64,000 bases of DNA from Paraburkholderia flagellata (GCF_021390645.1 NZ_JAJEJT010000002.1:1860001-1924000); one strand, 5' to 3'; positions 25,898 through 35,713 are shown, numbered from the stretch's first letter. Translations and numbers: made by a program. Notes: a model not told the origin generated them from the letters alone.

Positions 25898-26884
25898 ATG
25901 TCCCGTATTGTCCGTTTTCACCAGCTTGGTGGCCCGGAAGTGCTGAAGATTGAGGAGCGACCTGTTCCAGAACCAGGCCCGCGCGAGGTACTCGTTAAGG
26001 TTTCTGCTATCGGCCTAAACAGGGCCGACGTGATGTTCCGGACAGGCCAATACCTCGCTCAAGCGATTCTGCCTTCGCAGCTCGGATTTGAGGCGACAGG
26101 TACAGTCGTCTGTAGTGGCCAAAATGCCACCCGTTTCACCGCCGGAGACGTCGTCAACGTTTTGCCGGGTTTCGACCTTGGACGCTACGGCACGTACGCA
26201 GAGCACATCGTCATGCCTGAGGAATTCCTGCTCCCGCAACCGGCAGGCCTGTCAAATGTCGAAGGCTCAGCGCTCTGGATGGCTTATCTCACTGCCTTTG
26301 GAGGACTCATCGAAGCCGGCCGACTGCTCGCGGACCAATGGGTTGTCGTATCTGCAGCGTCAAGCAGTGTCGGTCTCGCGGCAATACAGGTAGCACGGCA
26401 AGTTGGAGCTCGCCCGATTGCCACCACGAGCTCCAGCGATAAACGCGAGGCACTTCTGGAGGCGGGAGCGGTGGACGTCATCGCGACACGGGAGGAATCG
26501 CTGAAAGAACGTTTGCTGGACATATCCGGTGGAGGTGTCCAGTGTGCGTTCGATGCAGTCGGCGGACCTGCAGTAACAGATCTGGCTGATGCTATGAGGC
26601 CGGGAGGGACGCTGGTCATCCACGGCGCGTTAAGTCCCGAGGGAACGCCCTTCCCTTTGAAGGTTGCGCTTAAGAAAAGCCTCACCTTCCGTGGTTTCGT
26701 CTATACGGAGGTCACGCAGAACCCTATCACCCTCGCTCGCGCGCAAGATTTCATATCGGCTGGTGCCCGCGCAGGATTTCTACGCCCACAGATCGACAAG
26801 GTGTTTCCGCTTTCAGATGTTGTCGGCGCTCACCGATACCTCGAGTCCAACCGGCAATTTGGCAAGATCGTGATGTCTGTTTAG
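25898..26884 (+). CDS. MDR-family NADPH:quinone oxidoreductase (zinc-independent)
   Basis: A 328-aa medium-chain dehydrogenase/reductase of the quinone-oxidoreductase group. The N-terminal GroES-like domain contains 'KVSAIGLNRADVMFRTGQY' and 'LGFEATGTVVCSGQ'; the Rossmann domain has 'VVVSAASSSVGLAAIQVA', an A-A-S-S-S-V-G variant of the usual glycine-rich AxxGxxG. The zinc-binding Cys clusters of alcohol dehydrogenases are absent. GGAG lies seven bases before the ATG at 25898. It probably reduces quinones or alpha,beta-unsaturated carbonyls with NADPH; substrate unknown. Single-gene unit. Confidence 0.9.
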   Translation: MSRIVRFHQLGGPEVLKIEERPVPEPGPREVLVKVSAIGLNRADVMFRTGQYLAQAILPSQLGFEATGTVVCSGQNATRFTAGDVVNVLPGFDLGRYGTYAEHIVMPEEFLLPQPAGLSNVEGSALWMAYLTAFGGLIEAGRLLADQWVVVSAASSSVGLAAIQVARQVGARPIATTSSSDKREALLEAGAVDVIATREESLKERLLDISGGGVQCAFDAVGGPAVTDLADAMRPGGTLVIHGALSPEGTPFPLKVALKKSLTFRGFVYTEVTQNPITLARAQDFISAGARAGFLRPQIDKVFPLSDVVGAHRYLESNRQFGKIVMSV

Positions 26885-27337
26885 TCGAACGCAGTGAGAT
26901 GGCGATCGCAGATCGTCGGCTTTAGCTACTCAATCGGACGTCTCTCAGCTCCGGCGAATTGATGCTGCCCGGAGCGAAAAGATGATGCGCCATGCTTGTC
27001 TACCGACACCCGTTAGCGACCCACTATCAAGCGCATAAGCAAATGCACGGCCGTGCTATCGGCCAAGCAAAGCCGCGCAACGTGCATGACAACAACGGAC
27101 CACGCAGCACCGGCATTCTCACGCGGTCGCGATAGCTGGCTGCTTGCGATCAAAGCACCGACGCAGATGCTGACCAAAACGCACAGCTTCGCCTAGAAGA
27201 TTCCGCTTTGCGCCACGAACCTGAAAGTCCGAACGAAACCTGAAGATAGTACTCGTCAACAGAAACGACCCGAGTTCAGCAATCGATATCTCCAATGTAG
27301 TTCATCGCGCAATAGTGCTACGCATGCCCCGGCGTTT
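26885..27337. other. About 450 bases without a supportable gene
   Basis: Between the convergent oxidoreductase and sigma-factor genes. No gene, repeat or clear terminator was recognised. Confidence 0.5.
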
Positions 27338-27883
27338 TCACTCGTCTCCCCGGACCCGGGCGGCGAGTGCCTTCAATCCACGGTGAACACTGACCTTGAC
27401 GGCGGATTCGGACAAACCGGTTAAGCGTGCGGCTTCGACCACGGACAACCCTTGTAACTTCACATACATAATTGACATTTTTTGCTTAATTGGTAGCTGC
27501 GCAAGCAATTTCCCGATGTCGCGCCGCGCGTCTGCAGGCTCGTCCTCGCACACCGAGAGAATCTCGGTATGATCCTCGATAGGGTCATTCAAGGCATCGT
27601 TACGCACCCGCCATCGGAAGAAGTCCACGAGCTTGTAACGGGCGATGGCGTGAATCCACGAAGTCAATGGTTGATCGGACTTGTACGTATGACGCGCGTT
27701 ATGCACGGCCAATAGGATCTCTTGGATCAAATCCTCGACATCATCCTGCATGCGCGGAATGCGCTTACGTAGGTAACCTCTAAGATGACGCGTCAGTTCC
27801 GTCAGAAAGCCCCGGTAAGAAATGGTGTCGCCGTCCAGACCAGCGATAAATAAGGCTTTGAGACCATGTTCCGCGTCGTACAA
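27338..27883 (-). CDS. sigF: ECF sigma factor, SigF/ECF16-like, unlinked from its anti-sigma
   Basis: A 181-aa extracytoplasmic-function sigma factor. Region 2 covers residues 30-95 ('DDVEDLIQEILLAVHNARHTY', 'PLTSWIHAIARYKLVDFFRW') and region 4 covers 125-178 ('LSVVEAARLTGLSESAVKVS', 'VHRGLKALAARVR'). The sequence resembles the SigF/ECF16 group, whose members are normally encoded next to a DUF1109/NrsF anti-sigma. Here no anti-sigma is adjacent; the only NrsF in the window is at 12003-12644, about 15 kb away at the end of the bufferin operon. The start is a TTG at 27883 behind GGAGAAG. No GTAACC-N16-CGAA motif was found upstream of this gene, so autoregulation is not evident. Confidence 0.88.
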   Translation of the reverse strand: MYDAEHGLKALFIAGLDGDTISYRGFLTELTRHLRGYLRKRIPRMQDDVEDLIQEILLAVHNARHTYKSDQPLTSWIHAIARYKLVDFFRWRVRNDALNDPIEDHTEILSVCEDEPADARRDIGKLLAQLPIKQKMSIMYVKLQGLSVVEAARLTGLSESAVKVSVHRGLKALAARVRGDE

Positions 27884-28060
27884 GAGGCTTCTCCGGCACT
27901 ACATTGCTGTATGGTCGCGAACTGCTCAAGCGAGGCGCGACTTGCGATCAACGAATCAGCTACCAAGCGCGCCAGGATTTCCCAGTTCAACGCAATCATC
28001 TTTATCTACGCTTCGCCGCGTCGTACCACTTCAAAAGTGTTCGTGTGCACACCCCATGGA

Positions 28061-29284
28061 TCAGTCTTCGGTAAGTCGCCATGCCCCATCAACGATTTTG
28101 ACCATCACTCGGGCTCTCCCATCGAGGCCCGAATGGTCCACAGGAGTCATGTTGACAACACCTTCCGAGGTATGGAGATCGGTAGTGGTCTCGAGTGCCG
28201 TGCGAAGTGCGGCGCGAAAACCCGCGCTACCTGGTTGGTTTATTTTAAGTGCGATGGGGATTGCATGTTGCAGTAACAAGCCCGCATCCCAAGCGTTGCT
28301 CCCGAACATCGATATCGATTCACCGCCATGCCTAGCAACAACCTGGCGGTATAAGAGAGCCCCGCGTTTTGCAGGAGCATTATCCGGTAGTTGATCGGAG
28401 ATCAGCAGCGGACCGACGGGTAGAAGCGTGCCGTTACAATCCTTGCCGCAAACGCGCAGGAAGTCGTCGTTCGCGACGCCATGCGTTTGATAATACAACC
28501 CATTGTAACCATGTGCTTTCAGCGTCTTTTGTGGCAATGCGGCTGGCGACCCAGAACCTGCGATCAATACCGCGTCGGGGTGCTGCGCGATTAGCTTGAG
28601 CGCCTGGCCAGTTACTGTAGTGTCGTTCCGAGCAAATCGCTCACTTGCGACAATCTTAATGTGCGATCTTTCCGCACTTCTCTTAAATTCCGTGAACCAG
28701 CTTTCCCCGTAAGCATCATCGAACCCAATGAAACCGACGGTTTTGACGTGACGGACATCCATGCTGTGCACGATAGCATCCGACATGAGATCATCGTTCT
28801 GAGGCGTTTTAAAGACCCACACACGCTTTGCGTCCATGGGTTCAACTATCGACGCAGACGCGGCCAGCGATATCATCGGTGTTGTGGATTGCGACGCAAT
28901 ATCAACCATTGCGAGCGATGCTGGACTAGTAGTGGAGCCAATCACCACATCTACATTGTCCTCAGACGTAAACCTTCGGATGTTCTTTACCGCCAGTGTA
29001 GGATCCGACGCATCGTCGAGCACGATGTAGTCTATTTTTTGCCCAGCTATTTCCGTTGGTAATAACTCAATCGTCATTTTCTGCGCCATACCAATTGACG
29101 CGGCGGAACCGGTGGCCGACACAGTCACCCCGATCTTAATATCCGCGTGCGCATCAACCAACCACACGCCGGATATAAGACAAACGGCCGAGATCGACGT
29201 CATTCGATAAACGATTTTCTTCCACTTTTTTAGCATTGGCTTATATTCACAAATATTCTGTATCGATCGTCTGAGAGACTTCAC
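28061..29284 (-). CDS. Periplasmic substrate-binding protein, branched-chain amino-acid (LivK) type
   Basis: A 407-aa ABC-transporter binding protein of the Leu/Ile/Val type 1 periplasmic fold. A signal peptide ends at 'VWLVDAHA', then 'DIKIGVTVSATGSAASIGMA' begins the mature protein. Typical features follow: 'VDVVIGSTTSPASLAMVDIA' and 'VKTVGFIGFDDAYGESWFTEF'. The GTG at 29284 is the outer start; an ATG at 29236 (M-L-K-K-W-K-K) would give a more usual signal peptide and may be the true start. No permease or ATPase genes of the transporter are in the window. It follows the UspA gene by 12 bases, so both are in one operon. Ligands could be amino acids or aromatic/organic acids. Confidence 0.88.
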   Translation of the reverse strand: MKSLRRSIQNICEYKPMLKKWKKIVYRMTSISAVCLISGVWLVDAHADIKIGVTVSATGSAASIGMAQKMTIELLPTEIAGQKIDYIVLDDASDPTLAVKNIRRFTSEDNVDVVIGSTTSPASLAMVDIASQSTTPMISLAASASIVEPMDAKRVWVFKTPQNDDLMSDAIVHSMDVRHVKTVGFIGFDDAYGESWFTEFKRSAERSHIKIVASERFARNDTTVTGQALKLIAQHPDAVLIAGSGSPAALPQKTLKAHGYNGLYYQTHGVANDDFLRVCGKDCNGTLLPVGPLLISDQLPDNAPAKRGALLYRQVVARHGGESISMFGSNAWDAGLLLQHAIPIALKINQPGSAGFRAALRTALETTTDLHTSEGVVNMTPVDHSGLDGRARVMVKIVDGAWRLTED

Positions 29285-29296
29285 TTTTCAGATCTA

Positions 29297-29740
29297 TCAA
29301 AGAGTCACGGTGACGATTGTTGGTCCCCGCAGGCGCTCCGCCAGATCAACATGAACTGGCCGCTCGCCTCGCCACCATCGCCAGAAACCTCGTGGCGTAC
29401 GATGACCCACTACAACAACGTCTGAACTGAAAGCTGTCGCGTGGCGAAACACTGCGTCGACAGTTCGCCCGAACAATATGTATCCTCGCGCAGAGACGCC
29501 TGTCACCGCCAGTTTCTCAATGGCACTCCGGAGGGTATTGCGAGCTGTTTCCTCCAGTAGTCCGTAAGCCAAGTCAGTCAACAAACCGCCGGAAGTTGCA
29601 TTCATACCATCCGCGTCCATCACTGAAACGACGTCTACCTGTGCGTTCAACGCAATCGAAAGCTGCGAGCAGCGACGCAACGCGACTTCCGCCTCTTCGC
29701 TTCCGTCGTACACAAGCAGTATTTTTGAAAATGATGACAT
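29297..29740 (-). CDS. Universal stress protein (UspA family)
   Basis: A 147-aa UspA-domain protein. The N-terminus 'FSKILLVYDGSEEAEVALRR' is the usual first strand and loop; the ATP-binding type C-terminal motif G-x2-G-x9-G-S/T is only partly kept ('VVVGHRTPRGFWRWWRGERP', with W-rich replacement), so nucleotide binding is uncertain. It sits between the ThDP-enzyme gene (139 bases upstream) and the substrate-binding-protein gene (12 bases downstream) in the same direction. The ATG at 29740 has only a weak ribosome-binding site. Confidence 0.88.
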   Translation of the reverse strand: MSSFSKILLVYDGSEEAEVALRRCSQLSIALNAQVDVVSVMDADGMNATSGGLLTDLAYGLLEETARNTLRSAIEKLAVTGVSARGYILFGRTVDAVFRHATAFSSDVVVVGHRTPRGFWRWWRGERPVHVDLAERLRGPTIVTVTL

Positions 29741-29878
29741 GTTAAGTAACTATCGCGACGCGCAATGATGAAGGGCAAAGGTCGATAAAAAGCGGACATT
29801 CCACGTGGCAACTCACCGAGCTTCCATCCGCAATGTCATAACGATGCGCTCCATGAACGCACGCATTAATCGAATCGA

Positions 29879-31579
29879 TCAGATCTTTCGCGGATGTATA
29901 AATCTCCACGGACTCTCTTCGTTTTCGATACGGACCTCTATGAGTCGCGGACCACCATCCGCGAGCGCTCTCTCAAGGGCACCCTTGAATGCTATGGGAT
30001 TGGTAACACGTTCCGCCTTCACCCCGAACGCCTCCGCCAATGTGAGAAAATCGGGATTAACAAGCCGGGAACCGATATCGCGACCTTCAAACTGTTGTAT
30101 CTGGTCCCGCAGTACATTGCCGAATGCATTGTTGTTGAAAACGATCGTCACCACTCCGAGTCGGTACTGCACGGCGGTAGCCAACTCCTGTACGGCAAAC
30201 ATGAAACCACCATCGCCCGTTATCGCTACAACTGGGCGATCCGGGTGTGCCGCCTTGACACCTAGTGCAGTCGGAAACCCCGAGCCTAGATTTCCCTGAT
30301 AACCAGAGCTGATAAACGTCCGGGGTTCGTACACCGGAAAAGCGATCCAGGCGGCGTATCCCACTTGACATAGTTCATCAGTGACGATGCCGTCTCGAGG
30401 AAGCACCTCACGCAGTACACGGAGATACGCAATCTGTGGCTGAAGCTCACGTTCAACCTTCCGCATCGCGCCTATCGCTCTATCCCGAATCTCCTGCCGG
30501 CGTCCTCGCGTCCCAACGAATCCAGACCGGCCGACAGCGCCGATCAGCGCTTCGACCGCAGGCCTTGCGTCCGCGATCACCGAAACATCTGGAACGGTTC
30601 TCCGCATCTCTGCAGGATCGATGTCAATTCGCAACATCTTTTGACCTGGAGGCCGGTACCCCCATCTCCAACCCGGAACTTCCATTCGGGTCCCAATTCC
30701 TATCGCCAAGTCGATCCGATCCCATAAATCGAAGGCTCCGGGGAGCGTTAGCCCCAATGGATGGTCACTGCCGACAACCCCACGGCCACTACGGAACGAG
30801 ACGACCGGCGCATCAATCATTTCGGCTAACTGCCGAATCGCGTCTGCTGCTTCAATTGCCCCGCTCCCTACGAAGATCATTGGCCTCCGCGAACCTGAAA
30901 TCAGCTTTGCAGCGCGGTCAATTTGATCATCGTCTACCGCTGGGGGCGCAAACGTTGCCGTTTCATTCGAATTTGCTACCGCGCATCTAGACGTGAATGC
31001 ATCCCATGGCATCTCGAGTGCCGCTGGGCCTCGACGGTCGGACAGCATCGCTTGAAACGCCTGGCCAACCTGCCGACGCGCCGTCGAAGGTGTCTCCACC
31101 CGCTCGGCAAATTTCGTTAGCGTTCGCAGAGTCGCAAGCTGATTAGGCATCTCGTGTAAATGACCGCGCCCGCGATCAAGGAATTGAGTCGGAACCTGAC
31201 CTGTCAGCAGCAGTACCGGTTCGTTGCCACTATATGCCGTAAGCATTGCTGCGCTCGCATTGAGCAGTCCCGGTCCCGGTACAACTGAAAATACCGAAGG
31301 GCGGCCAGTAGATCTCGCATAGCCGTACGCCATATACCCGCACGCCTGCTCGTGACGTGCGCCAATCAGCTTAAAACCCGGACCAGCCCGATGGATGGCG
31401 TCGAAGAGTCCATACGTTTGTGCGCCCGGCAGTCCGAAGATGGTATCAACACCATGGTCAACCAATCCCGCAATCAGTGCCTCACCACCGGTCATGATTG
31501 AAACCGCGCTCGACTCCACCATCAATCCGTCTGTCTCAGCATGCGAGTTCAACGACCGCTCTTCGCTAACATCGCTCAT
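29879..31579 (-). CDS. Thiamine-diphosphate enzyme, acetolactate-synthase-like
   Basis: A 566-aa ThDP-dependent enzyme of the acetolactate synthase / benzoylformate decarboxylase superfamily. The N-terminal PYR domain has the catalytic Glu in 'LIGARHEQACGYMAYGYAR'; the central domain is a DHS-like fold ('FVGSGAIEAADAIRQLAEMI'); the C-terminal PP domain carries the ThDP/Mg motif G-D-G ... N-N ('AITGDGGFMFAVQELA', 'VVTIVFNNNAFGNV'). I chose the ATG at 31579 because GGAG precedes it at good spacing; an upstream ATG at 31621 is weaker. No small regulatory subunit (IlvN) is adjacent, so this is a catabolic 2-keto-acid decarboxylase/carboligase rather than housekeeping IlvB. Substrate not determinable. 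Confidence 0.9.
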   Translation of the reverse strand: MSDVSEERSLNSHAETDGLMVESSAVSIMTGGEALIAGLVDHGVDTIFGLPGAQTYGLFDAIHRAGPGFKLIGARHEQACGYMAYGYARSTGRPSVFSVVPGPGLLNASAAMLTAYSGNEPVLLLTGQVPTQFLDRGRGHLHEMPNQLATLRTLTKFAERVETPSTARRQVGQAFQAMLSDRRGPAALEMPWDAFTSRCAVANSNETATFAPPAVDDDQIDRAAKLISGSRRPMIFVGSGAIEAADAIRQLAEMIDAPVVSFRSGRGVVGSDHPLGLTLPGAFDLWDRIDLAIGIGTRMEVPGWRWGYRPPGQKMLRIDIDPAEMRRTVPDVSVIADARPAVEALIGAVGRSGFVGTRGRRQEIRDRAIGAMRKVERELQPQIAYLRVLREVLPRDGIVTDELCQVGYAAWIAFPVYEPRTFISSGYQGNLGSGFPTALGVKAAHPDRPVVAITGDGGFMFAVQELATAVQYRLGVVTIVFNNNAFGNVLRDQIQQFEGRDIGSRLVNPDFLTLAEAFGVKAERVTNPIAFKGALERALADGGPRLIEVRIENEESPWRFIHPRKI

Positions 31580-31624
31580 GTTTGCACTCCACTCCCGCTG
31601 CACCAATCGATCGTTCGTCATCAA

Positions 31625-32440
31625 CCACGCAATGCGTCATAGTAACCCGTGATACTTACATTAACAAGTTACCGAATGCATCACCCTTCGTGCATTGCGG
31701 ACTTGCCCCGACTCGTCACAGCTCCTTCCGAATCCCGAAGCGTTCATTTTTTTGTCTAGAAACTGCTCCGTCACGGCATGACTACCTCAGGCAGTTCGCA
31801 GGAGAATCGGTGCTCCATCGGGTGCCTCGCCGATGCCCCGCGTCCTGCGCCCCGCGAAAGGAGGATGCAGCATTCACGTCTTTTTGAGATTCTCAATCTC
31901 ATTTCGAGCCCACTAAATTCGTGGGAACGTCAGCACTGTGAAGTTTGACATTACCGTGAAATTAATATTTAGTTTTACTGATGTTTTTCACGACAACTTT
32001 TTGGTATCGATCTGTCTGGGCCGGACGTCCGTTCGCCAGCGCAACGCAAAGCACACTCTCGCGCACCTTTCTGAGTTTCCTCTCATGGTTCAGAACGAGA
32101 GGTCTGCGCGATTGTGATTCACGTTACCATCTCTAGGCACTAGCTCAGGCGTCGCATCAAGCGACGTCTATGTGATATCCGGCCGGTTTGGGATATCGTC
32201 AGCGCTCCAGTGTCACACGCGCATGCCTTCCGAAAATGCTCACTCTAGAATTCTCGCCGGCAACAAGCCCCACTATTCACCCCATGACTGCTGTGCCCTG
32301 GTAGCCACAACCGATACTCGACCCTTTGCTCGCAGGCAACTTCCGGTCTTTCATTCGGATGGACATGGCGAGCGTGACCCGCAAGGAAACGAGGCCACCT
32401 CACCCCTAGATTTTTCGCCCGCGCGCCTTCGACTGCGTTG
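31625..32440. other. About 800 bases without a supportable gene
   Basis: Upstream of the ThDP-enzyme gene. An AT-rich stretch near 31880-32000 includes a small perfect hairpin (GAGATT, 3-base loop, AATCTC at 31887-31901). A plus-strand open frame at 32172-32444 runs antisense to the end of the VOC gene and is not accepted. Confidence 0.45.
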
Positions 32441-32857
32441 CTAGCCGCGATATCCGCGCTCCTGCAACGTCCAGGTGTTGCCATCTGGGTCGCGAAACTC
32501 GGCGAAGCTGGCGTAATCGCGACGAGACGGATCAAGCCCCGGGTTCCAACCTCCTGCCCACGATTCGAAATCATCTTTGTGACGAATCGCTTCCACGTTC
32601 ACACCGTTGCGCGAGAGCTGCGCAGTCGTCGCCGCGAGATCATCCGTCACAAGATAGACGTTCTTGAGTCTTTCAGGTGACTCTGTGGAAAGGAGTTGAA
32701 TCGAGCATGCCGACCCCGGTGGCGTCAGCTGCACCACTCGGAAGTTGTCCGTTGGGTGGTAGTCCACATCCAGATTGAACGCAAGGCATTCGGTATAAAA
32801 CTTCAATGCACGATCAATGTTGGAAACAGGGACCAAAATTACCTCTAAGGCGAGCAT
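32441..32857 (-). CDS. VOC-superfamily (glyoxalase-like) protein
   Basis: A 138-aa vicinal-oxygen-chelate protein: two beta-alpha-beta3 modules, starting 'EVILVPVSNIDRALKFYTE' and ending 'ASFAEFRDPDGNTWTLQERG', where the last Glu is the usual metal ligand of the second module. GGGAG precedes the ATG. Such stand-alone VOC proteins act as dioxygenases, isomerases or antibiotic-sequestering proteins; this cannot be resolved here. It lies about 185 bases upstream of no co-directional partner closer than the MOSC-reductase gene. Confidence 0.88.
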   Translation of the reverse strand: MLALEVILVPVSNIDRALKFYTECLAFNLDVDYHPTDNFRVVQLTPPGSACSIQLLSTESPERLKNVYLVTDDLAATTAQLSRNGVNVEAIRHKDDFESWAGGWNPGLDPSRRDYASFAEFRDPDGNTWTLQERGYRG

Positions 32858-33041
32858 ATGTACTCCCAGCTAACAAAACATCAAAAAACGGTTTTGAAGC
32901 GTGGACGACAGAAAGCGATTTTTTAGTTCGCGCCGAACACACCTCGCCCCATTCAACATGCACGTCCCGCGCTGGACGGCTCTAATATTTCCGTAGAGGT
33001 CCATCTGTCACGCGCCAGAGACGCACAAACCAAAAACAAGA

Positions 33042-34805
33042 CTAAGCGTCGATAACTACATCACCTTTTGGGACCGCACAGCAGATAAGTACGTTGCCTC
33101 GTGGCGGAGACTCGATTGGTTCCACCTCATACCTGACCTGCCCCTCAATCAATCCAGTCTCACAGTTATGGCACACACCACTTCGACATGACCATCGAAC
33201 TGGTACATCACACGCCTCCGCCAATTCCAGAAGGTTATTGAAGATGGACGAATTCCAATGTGCCGAAACAGCGCTTCGCGAAAAGTACACCAACGGGCCT
33301 GTATCGCTATCTTTCTCAGGTGTATGAGGCTTCCTGCTCGAATCACCAACAATCCCAGGCTTTAGCGAGTCCCCCCCTTTAAAGGCCTCGGTCCGTATGC
33401 GATCGTGCGCTATCCCCAGCTTCTTAAGGGCAGCCGCCATTTCATCCATGAAGCGATTAGGCCCACAAATGTAAACCTCGGCCTCAGCCTCGACACCAAT
33501 GTTCTTGAACACATCTAGGGAAAAATGACCTTCGATGTCATAGTCCACGCCGATCCGATCAATCGGTAGTGGCCGGCTATAGACAATGCAACTTCGACCA
33601 CGGGGCAGCAGCTTCACCAATTCTTGGGCTTCGTCTGCGAAAGGGTGATGTTGGCCATCGCGCGCCGAATGCAGCCACAAGACTGGGTTCTCAACGCGCT
33701 CCTTTGCCAAGGTATGCAGCATTGCCAATACTGGGGTGACACCGATACCAGCACTCAAAAGTACTAGCGGGCGGCCTGCTGTGTGAAGTGTGAAGGTTCC
33801 GCGTGGAGCGCTAACTTCGAGTACATCGCCTTCGCCCAAACCATCCCGCAAGTAGGCGCCTGCAACACTTCCCGGATTAACTTTTACTGCAATCCGATAT
33901 TGCGAGACCGACGGATTACCGCATAGCGAGTAACTACGCAGAACTGGACGATCACCCGACGGCAGTCGCAAGCGTAGAACTATGAACTGCCCCGGCTTCG
34001 GAACGTCCAACGGTCGATCATGGGGATCTGCCAATGTCAGTGCGACAACGTCTTCGCACTCCCGTTCCGTCTTCACAACCGTAAGCGGCTGAAATCCCGG
34101 TGCTACGGGATACATAGATCCCGCCGGACTTAAACCAGCATTGGCGTGCACCACATCCTTCCGTTCAGCCCGGAGCATTTCTTCAAACGACCACTTCCAA
34201 CCGGGTGAAAGCGCTTCGATTTCGAGCGCGCGCTCAAGTTGGTCACGAGGATGTGACGGCGAATACAACAGATTGTTGACCGCGAAAACAGTCATGCTCT
34301 CCTGCGCTTCTCCCACCTTCACAATATCGTCACCTGCGCCGACTGCCCCCTCCCTCAGTACCCTAAAATAAAAGCCCGGGCGCCCAGACGAAGTCAGCAA
34401 CGCTGGCATCTTCGGCTCGTTCAGGCGTATGCCGACGCGATAGCAAGTAACCCGGGGTTGCGTAACCTCAAACAATGCACTCCCGATTTGATATCGGTCG
34501 CCGATACGAACCTCCGAATCAGGAAGCCCGTCGACTGTGAGGTTCTCGCCGAATTGGCCGAAGGTAAAGTCCGCGCGGCCGAGTTGCGTCTGCCAATGCT
34601 GATAAGACTCCGTCTGGTAAACCAATATCGCGCGATTAGGCCCACCGTGCCCCTGAAGATCACCCTGGCCATCGCCAGCGAGATTGGTTCTACCAACCCA
34701 ACACCGTCCGTTCACAGGGGTTTTCCAGATACCGGTGTGAACGGTGCGGCCCTTCCACTCAACGTTGCGAGGGAGACCAACATTCACGGACACCAGTCGA
34801 GCCAT
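33042..34805 (-). CDS. MOSC domain fused to ferredoxin reductase and [2Fe-2S] ferredoxin
   Basis: A 587-aa three-part protein. Residues 1-215 are a MOSC (molybdenum cofactor sulfurase C-terminal-like) domain with 'LQGHGGPNRAILVYQ', 'FGENLTVDGLPDSEVRIGDR' and the conserved Cys in 'QPRVTCYRVGIRL'. Residues 230-460 form a phthalate-dioxygenase-reductase-type FMN/NAD module: 'RSYSLCGNP', 'LLSAGIGVTPVLAML', 'VYICGPNRFMDEM'. The last 85 residues are a plant-type [2Fe-2S] ferredoxin, with Cys in 'SCRSGVCHNCETG' and 'LICCAVP'. The start at ATG 34805 follows GGAAGAG. It is 41 bases downstream of the DUF427 gene, so the two are probably co-transcribed. Electrons from NAD(P)H would flow to an unknown acceptor linked to the MOSC part. 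Confidence 0.9.
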   Translation of the reverse strand: MARLVSVNVGLPRNVEWKGRTVHTGIWKTPVNGRCWVGRTNLAGDGQGDLQGHGGPNRAILVYQTESYQHWQTQLGRADFTFGQFGENLTVDGLPDSEVRIGDRYQIGSALFEVTQPRVTCYRVGIRLNEPKMPALLTSSGRPGFYFRVLREGAVGAGDDIVKVGEAQESMTVFAVNNLLYSPSHPRDQLERALEIEALSPGWKWSFEEMLRAERKDVVHANAGLSPAGSMYPVAPGFQPLTVVKTERECEDVVALTLADPHDRPLDVPKPGQFIVLRLRLPSGDRPVLRSYSLCGNPSVSQYRIAVKVNPGSVAGAYLRDGLGEGDVLEVSAPRGTFTLHTAGRPLVLLSAGIGVTPVLAMLHTLAKERVENPVLWLHSARDGQHHPFADEAQELVKLLPRGRSCIVYSRPLPIDRIGVDYDIEGHFSLDVFKNIGVEAEAEVYICGPNRFMDEMAAALKKLGIAHDRIRTEAFKGGDSLKPGIVGDSSRKPHTPEKDSDTGPLVYFSRSAVSAHWNSSIFNNLLELAEACDVPVRWSCRSGVCHNCETGLIEGQVRYEVEPIESPPRGNVLICCAVPKGDVVIDA

Positions 34806-34846
34806 CACTCTTCCTTTATCATGGAGCGTCAAAATCCGTGTGGCGA

Positions 34847-35713
34847 CTACTTACGCACTGGCTTGACTTCATCGGTCGTAAGCCCTCGATCCGGCCCATG
34901 CGCGACAACGTTTTGCCCTGGTTCAGCGTGAAGACGCTTGCCATCTAACATGACCTCGACACGGTCCGGCTCGAACGACAACATACCGGATATGCGTGCA
35001 ACCTCCGAGTAAGCCTCTGGATACGACCAAGCCGCAAGTTTTGCCGCACCAATGTCGAAATAGCTACAGATTCCCTTGTAGGGACAAAATGTTTGATGCG
35101 TAACCGCAGTGATTGCCGATTCGTTCACGTCCGCCCGAGCTATGTACCAACGCGGAGCAAAACCAGACTCATACAAAACAAGCGGCCGCGAGCTCTCCGC
35201 AATAACGCCCCCCTCGTATCGAACGACGATCTCTCGCGAAGTTTCGCGAATATCAATCCGGTGGTATGGGTCAGCCGCGTGTCCAAGAATGCGTTCGTCC
35301 TCCTCATAGAACCCGTCCATCGCTCGCCACGCGAATGCGACGCGCCCTTTCAGAACTTCCGCGTACGAAGGCAACTCGACATGCCGCCAAGCGGCGCGCG
35401 CCACCTCCGTCTCAGACGACTGCACTGAAAACCACTCAGTCGGACCAAGATCTCCATGACGAGTCTTGTGTTCGCTTCGCTTCAGCACGTGACTCGCGAT
35501 GTCGCTCTCACGAAAGTACGCGACCGGGTACTTTCCTGGCTCAAACAGAAGAATTACGTCTTCACTGTCTGCAATCCACTCCCCCGCAAATCGGACCCTC
35601 ATACGCCGGCGAAGCGGTTCTGCATACAAAAGCCTCTCGTGCAATGTTCCGGGCACTAGGAATTGTCCAACTGCCCCGGGGGCGAGAGGACCTTGTTGCC
35701 AGGACAGACCCAT
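34847..35713 (-). CDS. DUF427 domain protein
   Basis: A 288-aa protein with two copies of the DUF427 fold: the first around residues 35-110 ('RVRFAGEWIADSEDVILLFE'), the second around 155-260 ('VRYEGGVIAESSRPLVLYE', followed by 'HQTFCPYKGICSYFDI', the family's F-C-P-Y-K-G signature). The function of DUF427 is not established. The ATG at 35713 has a GGAGAAG site; an in-frame start 23 codons upstream is rejected. It heads the two-gene unit with the MOSC-reductase. Confidence 0.87.
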   Translation of the reverse strand: MGLSWQQGPLAPGAVGQFLVPGTLHERLLYAEPLRRRMRVRFAGEWIADSEDVILLFEPGKYPVAYFRESDIASHVLKRSEHKTRHGDLGPTEWFSVQSSETEVARAAWRHVELPSYAEVLKGRVAFAWRAMDGFYEEDERILGHAADPYHRIDIRETSREIVVRYEGGVIAESSRPLVLYESGFAPRWYIARADVNESAITAVTHQTFCPYKGICSYFDIGAAKLAAWSYPEAYSEVARISGMLSFEPDRVEVMLDGKRLHAEPGQNVVAHGPDRGLTTDEVKPVRK

